NCBI RefSeq assembly: GCF_000381885.1
Contig: NZ_KB907210.1
Location: 320,104-384,103, forward strand
Source of the DNA: Actinomadura atramentaria DSM 43919
Lineage (GTDB): Bacteria > Actinomycetota > Actinomycetes > Streptosporangiales > Streptosporangiaceae
Length of the DNA: 64,000 nt
Direction: 5' to 3'
In this document: piece by piece, positions 17,261-24,532 of the stretch
Position numbering within the stretch: the stretch's first letter is position 1
Layout: each line of letters starts with the position of its first letter
The notes under the pieces: generated by a model
What the model was told of the DNA's origin: nothing
The model's input: only the letters and a program-made list of their open reading frames with translations
Databases searched by the model: none
Translations under genes and position numbers: made by a program

Positions 17261-19483
17261 TCAGTCCCGGGCGTAGATCCGGACTTTCGGCGCCTTGCTC
17301 CCGGTCGGCGGGATCTTGCGGGCCGCCAGGGCCGCCATCATCACGTCCCTGAAGACCGGCGCCGCCACGTCGCCGCCGTAGTGGCTGCCCCGGGTCGGCC
17401 GCTGCAGGACGACCTGGACGACGAGCTGCGGATCGTCCGCGGGGGCGAACCCGGCGAACGAGGCGGTGAAGCCCGCTCCCCGGTAGCACCCGCACGCGGG
17501 ATTGACGATCTCGGCGGTGCCCGTCTTGCCCGCCACCCGGTAGTTCTTGATCTGGGCGAGCGGCGCCGTGCCCTCCTTGGTCGTGACGCCCTCCAGCATG
17601 TCACGGATCTGGCGGGCGGTCTCGGCACTGATCACCCGGCGCTGCGCCGGGGCGGCGGCCGGGGTGAACGTCCCGTTCCCGTCCGTGGTGCCCGCGACGA
17701 GGTTCGGGGCGACGCGGACGCCGCCGTTGGCGATCGTCGCGTACACGCTCGCCATCTGCACCGCGTTCACCGACACCGTCTGCCCGAACGCGATCGGGTA
17801 CCGGTCGGTGCCCGACCACTGCGACGGCGGCTTGAGCAGGCCCGGCGTCTCCCCCGGCAGCCCGATCCCGGTCTTCTCGCCGAACCCGAACGCGCGCTCG
17901 TAGTCGTAGAGCTGCTGCGCGCTGATCCGCTCGCTCGCCTTGATCGTCCCGACGTTGCTGGACTTGGCGAGGACGCCCGCGAACGTCAGGTCCTCGGTGC
18001 GGTGCGGCTCGGAGTCGTGGAAGGTCTTGTCGTAGCGCTTGATGGAATACGGCACGCGGAACGGCGTGTCGGGGCGGACGCCGCCCTTCTCCATCGCGGC
18101 GGCCGCCGTGATGACCTTTCCGGTGCTGCCCGGCTCGTACGCCTCCTGCACGACCGGGCTGCCCCACGACGACGGCGCGCCCGCGTGGTTCGGGTCGTAG
18201 CCCGGCGCGGACGCCAGCGCCAGCAGGCGGCCGGTCCGCGGCTCCATCACGATCACCGTGCCGCTGCGCGCGCCCGTCTTCTTCACCTGCCGCTCGATGG
18301 CCTGCTGCGCCTTGAACTGGATGTCGCGCTCCAGCGTCAGCCGCAGCCCCTTGCCGGGCACCGGCGGGACGATCTGGTCCTCCCCCATGGGGATGTGCTG
18401 CCCGTTCACGCCGATCTCGACGCGCTGCCGCCCGCCCCGGCCCGCCAGCTCGGTGTTCATCGAGCTCTCCAGACCCGCCGCGCCCTCGCCCTCGGCGTTG
18501 ACGAACCCGATGACGCCCGCCGCCAGCGAGTCGTTGGGGTACTTGCGCTGGTACTCGGTGCGCGAGTTGATCCCCGGCAGGTCCAGGCCCGCGATGAGCC
18601 GCGCCTGGTCGGGGCGGACGTCGTGCGCGAGCACCTCGAACTGGCTCTTGGGCGTGCTGATCTTGCGGAGGACCAGGGCCGGGTCCAGGCCGAGCATCGG
18701 CGCGAGCGTCGTCGCGACGCGCTGCCGGTCGGCGGGCTTGATGATGGACGGGTCCGCGAAGATCGTCCGCGCCTCGACCGTCATCGCCAGCGGGTTGCCC
18801 TGCGCGTCGGTGATGTCGCCCCGGACGGCGGGCAGGTTGATCGGCACGATCCGCTGCTCGCGGGCCTCGGCCGTGTACTTGCCCGAGTCGATCGTCTGGA
18901 GCTGGACCAGCCGCCCCGCGAACAGCGACAGCACGAACGCCACGACGAGCAGCGTGCCGTTCAGCCGTTTCAGCGGGTCGCGGCGGTGGAACGCGACGCG
19001 CGGCCGGGCCGGGCGGCGGGCCGGGCCGCGCGGCGGACCGCCGGACCGGCCGCCGGACCGGGGCGGGGCGGCGCCCTTCTTGGGCGCGCCGCCCTTTCCG
19101 GTGCCGTTCCGGCCCGTGCTCCTGCCGCTCTTACTCGTGGCGTTCTTGCCGGTGCTCTTCGCGGCGTTCTTCGCCGTCGCGGCCTTGCCGCCCTTGGGCG
19201 CGGCGCCCGTCCGGCCGGTCCCGGCGCGGCCCGTGCCCGTGCCGGAACCCGTGCGGCCCTTGGCGGTGCCGCCGCGGGACGAGCCGCCGCGCGGCGAGGG
19301 CACGTCGCGGGACGGCCGCCGGGGCGCGCCGCCGGTCGGCCGCCCCGGCTCGGCGGGCGAGCGCCCGGACGCGCGCGCCGCGCCCGGGCCGTTCCTGTCG
19401 TCGCGGCCGGGCGTGCCGCGTCCGCCGGGCCGCGGGGACCGGCGCCCGCCGCCGGGCGGCGGCCCCGCCGGTCGCCTGCTCAT
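17261..19483 (-). CDS. ftsI: septal transpeptidase FtsI (PBP, class B)
   Basis: FtsI cross-links septal peptidoglycan with FtsW. The 740-residue protein has one membrane helix (about 175-192), a pedestal domain, and the transpeptidase domain with its three active-site motifs: Ser453-Thr-Gly-Lys456, Ser508-Ser-Asn510 and Lys653-Thr-Gly655. The 170 residues before the membrane helix are exceptional: a highly basic, disordered Arg/Gly/Lys/Pro/Thr-rich tail with Lys/Thr/Gly-rich repeats around 95-135. Most FtsI proteins have a short cytoplasmic tail; long ones occur in Actinomadura relatives. The ATG is preceded by AGGGGA. It lies 43 bp after ftsL and 111 bp before murE. Confidence 0.96.
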   Translation of the reverse strand: MSRRPAGPPPGGGRRSPRPGGRGTPGRDDRNGPGAARASGRSPAEPGRPTGGAPRRPSRDVPSPRGGSSRGGTAKGRTGSGTGTGRAGTGRTGAAPKGGKAATAKNAAKSTGKNATSKSGRSTGRNGTGKGGAPKKGAAPPRSGGRSGGPPRGPARRPARPRVAFHRRDPLKRLNGTLLVVAFVLSLFAGRLVQLQTIDSGKYTAEAREQRIVPINLPAVRGDITDAQGNPLAMTVEARTIFADPSIIKPADRQRVATTLAPMLGLDPALVLRKISTPKSQFEVLAHDVRPDQARLIAGLDLPGINSRTEYQRKYPNDSLAAGVIGFVNAEGEGAAGLESSMNTELAGRGGRQRVEIGVNGQHIPMGEDQIVPPVPGKGLRLTLERDIQFKAQQAIERQVKKTGARSGTVIVMEPRTGRLLALASAPGYDPNHAGAPSSWGSPVVQEAYEPGSTGKVITAAAAMEKGGVRPDTPFRVPYSIKRYDKTFHDSEPHRTEDLTFAGVLAKSSNVGTIKASERISAQQLYDYERAFGFGEKTGIGLPGETPGLLKPPSQWSGTDRYPIAFGQTVSVNAVQMASVYATIANGGVRVAPNLVAGTTDGNGTFTPAAAPAQRRVISAETARQIRDMLEGVTTKEGTAPLAQIKNYRVAGKTGTAEIVNPACGCYRGAGFTASFAGFAPADDPQLVVQVVLQRPTRGSHYGGDVAAPVFRDVMMAALAARKIPPTGSKAPKVRIYARD

Positions 19484-19526
19484 TCCCCTGACCCCTCGAT
19501 CGACCCCTCGACGCCCGTCGCGCCGG

Positions 19527-20171
19527 TCACCGCGCGCCCGTGCCGCCCGGCGCCGTCGGGACGCCGTCGCCGGGCACCACCGCGCCGGGGATGCCGAGCA
19601 CGCCCGCCGCGCCCGCGGACGCCGCGGCGGCGCTCGGCACCGGGCGCATCGGCCCGCCGATCGGACGGCCCGTCTCGCCGTCCACGAACGCGAGGGTGTC
19701 GGGCTGCTTCATCCGCAGGTCCTTCGCCTTCCGCTCCAGGCTCTCCGGCGACTCCTCGCGCGCGATCTCCTCCTCGAGGCCCTGCTTCTGCTGGGCGAGG
19801 ATCTTGTTGTTCTGCTGCAGGCGCGTCAGCGTGAACGCGTCCTCGGCGAGGACGGTGTTGAGCAGCAGCAGGCTGACCAGCGCGCCGCCGAGCAGCGCGA
19901 CGACGAGCAGCACGAACGGGGCGCGCGGCGGGTTCGCCGTGCGCGCCGGACGCGCGGCCCGGGCGCTCTTGGCGGCGGGCTTCGCGGCGGGCTGCGCGCC
20001 CGTCGCCGGACGGGTCCGCACCGCGGGCGCCGCGGCGCGCGGCTCCTCGGCGGCGGTCGAGCCCTTCGCCGGACCCGTCGCGCCCCGCGCGCCCGGCCGC
20101 GACGCCGCACGCCCCCGCGCGCGGCCCGGCCGGTCGCCGCGCGCCCCGGGCGGCCGTGTCGTCGTGGTCAT
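19527..20171 (-). CDS. ftsL: FtsL-like septum formation protein
   Basis: A 214-residue bitopic protein at the ftsL position between rsmH and ftsI. It has an Ala/Arg/Pro-rich basic cytoplasmic region (about 1-85), one membrane helix (about 86-107, [20 protein letters not shown]), and an extracytoplasmic coiled coil (about 112-155, [20 protein letters not shown]). A Gly/Pro/Ala-rich tail ends it. This is the FtsL/FtsB-type design that bridges FtsQ and FtsWI. Sequence similarity in FtsL is always low, so the call rests on topology and position. The start overlaps the rsmH stop (ATGA). Confidence 0.88.
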   Translation of the reverse strand: MTTTTRPPGARGDRPGRARGRAASRPGARGATGPAKGSTAAEEPRAAAPAVRTRPATGAQPAAKPAAKSARAARPARTANPPRAPFVLLVVALLGGALVSLLLLNTVLAEDAFTLTRLQQNNKILAQQKQGLEEEIAREESPESLERKAKDLRMKQPDTLAFVDGETGRPIGGPMRPVPSAAAASAGAAGVLGIPGAVVPGDGVPTAPGGTGAR

Positions 20172-21184
20172 GTCGCCTCCCTGACCCGCTCGGCGGCGCG
20201 CAACCGCACCGATCCCGCGCGCGGGTTGGTCGTGGTCTCCGTCTCCGACGGCAGCTCGGCCCCGCGCGTGAGCAGCCGGAAACGCGGCTGGTGCTCGGGC
20301 AGCGGGACGGGCAGGCCGGGCGGGGTCGTGTCCGCCGCCTGGGCGGCCAGGACCCGCTTGGTGATGCGGTCTTCCAGGGAGTGGTAGCTGAGCACGACGA
20401 CGCGGCCGCCGACGGGCAGCGCGTCCAGGGCGGCGGGGAGCGCCCGGCTCCAGGTCTCCAGTTCGCCGTTGACCTCGATCCGCAGCGCCTGGAAGGTGCG
20501 CTTGGCGGGGTTGCCGCCGGTCCGCCGGGTCGCGGCGGGGATGGCGGTGCGGACGAGGTCGGCCAGGCGGGCGGTCGAGTCGAACGGGGCCTTGGCGCGC
20601 TCGCGGACGATCGCGGCGGCGATCCGCTGGGCGAACCGCTCCTCGCCGTACTCGCGCAGGATGCGGGCGAGGTCGGCGGGCGGGTAGTCGTTGACGACGT
20701 CGGCGGCGGTGCGGCCGCGCGTGCGGTCCATCCGCATGTCGAGGGGGGCGTCGTAGGAGTAGGCGAAGCCGCGGTCGGCCTCGTCGAGCTGCGGGGAGGA
20801 GACGCCCAGGTCGAACAGGGCGCTGTCGAGGGCGGGGACGCCGAGCCGGTCGAGGACGCCCGTGATCTCGTCGTAGACGGCGTGGACGAGCGCGACGCGG
20901 TCGCCGAAGCGGGCGAGCCGCCGCGCGGAGCGCTCCAGCGCGGTCGTGTCGCGGTCCAGTCCGATGAGCCGCAGGTTCGGGTGGGCGTCCAGCATCGCCT
21001 CGGCGTGGCCGCCCATGCCGAGGGTGGCGTCGAGGTGGACCGGCGCGCGGCCGGTGACGCGCTCGACGGCGGGCGCGGCGAGTTCCAGGACGCGGTCGAG
21101 CAGGACCGGCACATGGCCGGACGCGTCCGGGACGGCGGTGCCCCGATCGTCCTCGCCCGTGCTTCCACCTGCGTGGTCGCCCAC
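20168..21184 (-). CDS. rsmH: 16S rRNA (cytosine-1402 N4) methyltransferase RsmH
   Basis: RsmH (MraW) methylates N4 of C1402 in the 16S rRNA P-site. The 338-residue protein has the N-terminal [12 protein letters not shown], the SAM motif [15 protein letters not shown], and [19 protein letters not shown]. The C-terminal [12 protein letters not shown] and Arg-Gly-Ala-Glu-Leu-Pro follow. I prefer the GTG at 21184, close to the conserved start; another in-frame GTG at 21250 would add 22 residues of low-complexity sequence and cannot be excluded. It is the second gene of the dcw operon, 250 bp after mraZ. Confidence 0.95.
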   Translation of the reverse strand: MGDHAGGSTGEDDRGTAVPDASGHVPVLLDRVLELAAPAVERVTGRAPVHLDATLGMGGHAEAMLDAHPNLRLIGLDRDTTALERSARRLARFGDRVALVHAVYDEITGVLDRLGVPALDSALFDLGVSSPQLDEADRGFAYSYDAPLDMRMDRTRGRTAADVVNDYPPADLARILREYGEERFAQRIAAAIVRERAKAPFDSTARLADLVRTAIPAATRRTGGNPAKRTFQALRIEVNGELETWSRALPAALDALPVGGRVVVLSYHSLEDRITKRVLAAQAADTTPPGLPVPLPEHQPRFRLLTRGAELPSETETTTNPRAGSVRLRAAERVREAT

Positions 21185-21406
21185 GGTCAACTCACACCCC
21201 CTCGTCGCCGCCACGGCGCTCGCGGATTTGCGTGGCGTGCCGGCCGCCACACGCCCCCGGTGCGGCCGGCGGCCTCGTCCGGCCAGGTCCCCATCCGCTG
21301 CCCTGAGGAAGTGGTCCGCGCACGGGGCGCGGGGGCGCCTTCTGGCGCCGGGGAAGCTGCGCCAGAGGGCTCGGAGAGCGGCTGGAGACCTGGCCGAACG
21401 TCGGCC

Positions 21407-21430
21407 CGCGCCGGTTCGACGACCGGCGCG
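21407..21430 (-). terminator. hairpin just after mraZ
   Basis: CGCGCCGGT (21407-21415) pairs perfectly with ACCGGCGCG (21422-21430) around a 6-base loop, five bases past the mraZ stop. There is no T-tract, so it may act as a partial terminator or as an mRNA stability element between mraZ and rsmH. A second smaller hairpin, GGCGCC-ttct-GGCGCC, lies at 21334-21349 in the same 250-bp gap. Confidence 0.5.
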
Positions 21431-21434
21431 CGGG

Positions 21435-21866
21435 TCACAGGATTCCTGGCAGCACCTCCTCCGAGATGTCGGCGAAGGCGGGCTCCTCGGCCGCGAGGTA
21501 GTCCTCCCAGGCCGCGGTGTCCCAGATCTCCAGGCGCGTGTTCGCCCCGATCACCGTGCAGTCGCGGGTCAGGCCCGCGTAGGCGCGCAGCGGCGCGGGG
21601 ATCGTGACGCGGCCCTGCTTGTCGGGCAGCTCGTCGGAGGCGCCGGCGAAGAAGACGCGGCTGTAGGCGCGGACGGAGCGGTCGGTGACCGGAGCGTTGC
21701 GCAGAGCCTCGGTGATGCGCTGGAACTCCGCCGTCGGAAAGACGTACAGACAGCGCTCCTGGCCCTTCGTGATCACCAATCCCCCCGACAGCTCCTCGCG
21801 GTACTTCGCCGGCAGGAACAGCCGTCCCTTGTCGTCGAGGCGCGGGTTGTGGGTGCCGAGGAACAC
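21435..21866 (-). CDS. mraZ: transcriptional regulator MraZ
   Basis: MraZ is an AbrB-like DNA-binding protein that autoregulates the dcw operon. The 143-residue product carries two SpoVT/AbrB-type half-domains, each with the diagnostic Asp-x-x-Gly-Arg: [15 protein letters not shown] near the start and [17 protein letters not shown] in the second half. I chose the GTG at 21866 because GGAGG lies exactly eight bases upstream and the protein then starts like known MraZs (fMet-Phe-Leu-Gly-Thr-His). A longer in-frame start at 21929 would run into the operator boxes. It is the first gene of the dcw cluster. Confidence 0.96.
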   Translation of the reverse strand: MFLGTHNPRLDDKGRLFLPAKYREELSGGLVITKGQERCLYVFPTAEFQRITEALRNAPVTDRSVRAYSRVFFAGASDELPDKQGRVTIPAPLRAYAGLTRDCTVIGANTRLEIWDTAAWEDYLAAEEPAFADISEEVLPGIL

Positions 21867-22260
21867 CGGCCCCACCTCCCGCACCGCATGGGTCGCTCCA
21901 GCGCCCCACGGCGCTCCACTGTACTCCACTCTTCCCCACCGTCAACCGTGAAAACCCGTCCGGCGCTCCAAGATCGCCGGAGTCTGCGCAGGTCAGACGG
22001 GGTGGTGCGGAGTGGGGGGCCGGACGGGCCCCGCGCCGGGGGCGGCCGGCGCGGGCCGTCCGATCCCCCGTTCCGGCGGGGCGCGCGGGGCGCCGCGGGC
22101 GCGGAGTGGGGGGCGGTGGAGCGCGCTCGGGCATCTCCGGACGTTCCGGTAGAGCACAATGGGCACCCGTTCCCCTGGAACATCACGTCGGCCGCGCCGA
22201 GGACGTACTGTCTTTCGGGGCGGACGCCGCGACGGCCGGCCGGGCTGAGGAGGATGGCAG
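21867..22260. other. mraZ-moxR divergent intergenic region
   Basis: This 394-bp gene-free region separates the divergent mraZ and moxR operons. The mraZ-proximal end (21904-21945) holds the promoter and four MraZ-type boxes described separately. The middle (about 21990-22130) is GC-rich and shows nothing I can name. Near moxR there is a CACAAT hexamer (22155-22160) that could be a -10 without a good -35, and a strong Shine-Dalgarno, AGGAGG, seven bases before the moxR GTG. Confidence 0.6.
21904..21945 (-). promoter_or_regulatory. mraZ promoter with four phased GTGGRG operator boxes
   Basis: Read on the minus strand there are four direct repeats spaced exactly 10 bp apart: GTGGGG (21939-21934), GTGGAG (21929-21924), GTGGAG (21919-21914) and GTGGGG (21909-21904). 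MraZ proteins are known to bind short G-rich direct repeats at 10-bp spacing upstream of mraZ. The same stretch contains a promoter, TTGACG (21945-21940), a 16-bp spacer and TACAGT (21923-21918), so the boxes overlap the RNA polymerase site. This predicts repression of the dcw operon by MraZ. Confidence 0.82.
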
Positions 22261-23268
22261 GTGGCAGTTGGGACGCACGACGGCGAGCCGGCGACGGCGG
22301 ACGGGCCGCCGGGCGCCGCGGGGCTCGGCGACCTCGTCCGGGTCGCGGGCGCGATCCGGCGCGCCGTCGAGTCGGTCGTCGAGGGGAAGGCGCCCGCGGT
22401 CCGGCTCGCGCTGACCGTGCTGCTCGCCGAGGGCCACCTGCTGATCGAGGACGTGCCCGGCGTCGGCAAGACGCTGCTGGCCAAGGCGCTCGCGCGCTCG
22501 GTGGACTGCTCGGTCCGCCGCGTCCAGTTCACGCCCGACCTGCTGCCGAGCGACATCACCGGCGTCAGCGCCTACGACCAGGAGCTGCGCGAGTTCGAGT
22601 TCAAGCCCGGCCCGGTGTTCGCCAACATCGTCGTCGGCGACGAGATCAACCGCGCGTCCCCGAAGACGCAGTCGGCACTGCTGGAGTGCATGGAGGAGCG
22701 GCAGGTCACCGTCGACGGCACGACGTACCGGCTGGAGCCGCCGTTCATGGTCGTCGCGACGCAGAACCCGGTGGAGATGGAGGGGACCTATCCCCTGCCC
22801 GAGGCGCAGCGGGACCGTTTCACCGCGCGCGTCTCGATGGGGTACCCCGACCCGGCGGCGGAGCTGGCGATGCTGGACGTCCACGGCGGCCGGTCCCCGC
22901 TGGACGACCTCGTCCCGGTCGCGGACGCGGCGGACGTGCGCCGGCTCATCGAGGTGGCGCGCGGCACGCACGTCGCGCCGTCGGTGAAGCGGTACGCGGT
23001 GGACCTCGTCGCCGCGACGCGCGCCCACCCGGACCTGCGGCTCGGCGCGTCGCCGCGCGCGACCCTGCACCTGCTGCGGGCGGCGCGCGCGTACGCGGCG
23101 CTGGACGAGCGCGACTACGTGCTGCCCGACGACGTCCAGGACCTCGCCGTCCCCGTCCTCGCGCACCGGCTGCTGCCGACGGCCGAAGCGCGGGTGGCCC
23201 GGCGGCGCCCCGAGCACGTGGTCGCCGACCTGGTGAAACGGCTGCCCGTGCCCGCGCCGGGGAAGTGA
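22261..23268 (+). CDS. MoxR-family AAA+ ATPase
   Basis: This 335-residue ATPase has the MoxR arrangement: Walker A DVPGVGKTLLAKAL (about residues 63-76), Walker B GDEINRASPKTQSALLE, the ATQNPVEMEGTYPLPEAQRD sensor stretch and a C-terminal lid domain. MoxR proteins are chaperone-like remodelers whose targets are usually coded next to them, commonly DUF58 and von Willebrand or transglutaminase proteins. Here a DUF58 gene starts 10 bp downstream, then a transglutaminase membrane protein, so the three form one operon. The GTG start has AGGAGG seven bases upstream. The exact target is unknown. Confidence 0.93.
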   Translation: MAVGTHDGEPATADGPPGAAGLGDLVRVAGAIRRAVESVVEGKAPAVRLALTVLLAEGHLLIEDVPGVGKTLLAKALARSVDCSVRRVQFTPDLLPSDITGVSAYDQELREFEFKPGPVFANIVVGDEINRASPKTQSALLECMEERQVTVDGTTYRLEPPFMVVATQNPVEMEGTYPLPEAQRDRFTARVSMGYPDPAAELAMLDVHGGRSPLDDLVPVADAADVRRLIEVARGTHVAPSVKRYAVDLVAATRAHPDLRLGASPRATLHLLRAARAYAALDERDYVLPDDVQDLAVPVLAHRLLPTAEARVARRRPEHVVADLVKRLPVPAPGK

Positions 23269-23278
23269 CGCGCCGGAC

Positions 23279-24532
23279 GTGAGAAGAGCGCTGGCCGGGC
23301 TGACCACCCGCGGACGGTCGTTCGTCGCCGCCGGGGCCACCGCGATCCTGTGCGCGTTCGTGCTCGGCGAGCGGGACCTGCTGCGCGCGGGCGTCCTCAT
23401 CCTCGTCCTGCCGCTGCTCTGCACGTTCGCGGTGTCGCGGACGCGGTACCGGCTGGCGTGCGCGCGGCGGCTGCGGCCGGCGCGGCTGCCGGTGGGCCGG
23501 GAGGCGCGCGCGGACCTGCGGCTGGAGAACGTGTCGCGGCTGCCGAGCGGGCTGCTGATGGTGGAGGACCAGGTGCCGTACGCGCTGGGCGGGCGCGCGC
23601 GGTTCGTGCTGGACCGGATCGAGCCGCGCGGCTCCCGGCAGCTCGGCTACCGGATCAGGTCGGACGTGCGCGGGCGGTACCGGGTGGGTCCGCTGGTGGT
23701 GCGGCTGACCGACCCGTTCGGGATGGTGGAGCTGGTGCGGTCGTTCAGCCTGTCGGACACGCTCGTCGTGACGCCGCGCGTGGTGCCGCTGCCGCCGGGC
23801 GAGCCCGGGGGCGGCCCGGTGGGCGGGTCGGACGGGCCGGCGCGGGCGGCGGCGGTGGCGGGCGAGGACGACGCGGCGCCGCGCGAGTACCGGCACGGCG
23901 ACGACCTGCGGCGCATTCACTGGCGGTCCACGGCGCGGCGCGGCGAGCTGATGGTGCGGCGCGAGGAGCGGCAGCGGCACCGCGCGGGGACGCTGCTGCT
24001 GGACACGCGGCGGCGCGCGTTCTGGGGCGAGGACGCGGCGGCGGCGTTCGAGGAGGCGGTGTCGGTCGCGGCGTCGCTGGGCGCGCATCTGGCGCGGTCG
24101 GGGCTGCGCCTGCGGTTCGTCACCGACGCGGGCGAGGTGCTGCCGGACTCGGCGTCGGGCGACGGGGCGTTCGAGGGGCTGCTGCTGGACGCGCTGGCGA
24201 CGGTGGGCCGGTCGGAGACGCGGTCCCCGGCGGCGGCGCTGGCGGCGCTGCACGGTCCGGGCCGGGACGGCGAGGTGGTGGTCGGGGTGTTCGGCGCGCT
24301 GGGCGCGGAGGACGCGCGGGCGGTCGCGGCGGCGCGGCGGGGCGGCGCGGTCCACGTCGCGGTGCTGGTGGGCCGGGCGGGCGACGCGGCCGCGGGCGCG
24401 GCGCGGACGCTGCGCGCCGCGGGCTGGCGGGTCGCGTCGGTCGGGTCGGCCGCGGACCTGCCCGCGGCGTGGGCGGCGCTGACGGGCGCGCCCGTCCCGG
24501 CGGCGCGGCGGGCGGCGGAGGGCGGCGGATGA
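23279..24532 (+). CDS. DUF58 domain protein
   Basis: A 417-residue protein with two N-terminal hydrophobic segments (about residues 12-30 and 34-50), a beta-rich middle domain and the DUF58 core. The core signature is Asp-Asp-Leu-Arg-Arg-Ile-His-Trp-Arg-Ser-Thr-Ala-Arg-Arg-Gly-Glu-Leu near residues 208-224. DUF58 proteins are von Willebrand-A-like partners of MoxR ATPases; their activity is not established. The gene starts 10 bp after moxR and overlaps the transglutaminase gene by four bases (ATGA), so they are likely co-translated and work together at the membrane. Confidence 0.9.
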   Translation: MRRALAGLTTRGRSFVAAGATAILCAFVLGERDLLRAGVLILVLPLLCTFAVSRTRYRLACARRLRPARLPVGREARADLRLENVSRLPSGLLMVEDQVPYALGGRARFVLDRIEPRGSRQLGYRIRSDVRGRYRVGPLVVRLTDPFGMVELVRSFSLSDTLVVTPRVVPLPPGEPGGGPVGGSDGPARAAAVAGEDDAAPREYRHGDDLRRIHWRSTARRGELMVRREERQRHRAGTLLLDTRRRAFWGEDAAAAFEEAVSVAASLGAHLARSGLRLRFVTDAGEVLPDSASGDGAFEGLLLDALATVGRSETRSPAAALAALHGPGRDGEVVVGVFGALGAEDARAVAAARRGGAVHVAVLVGRAGDAAAGAARTLRAAGWRVASVGSAADLPAAWAALTGAPVPAARRAAEGGG

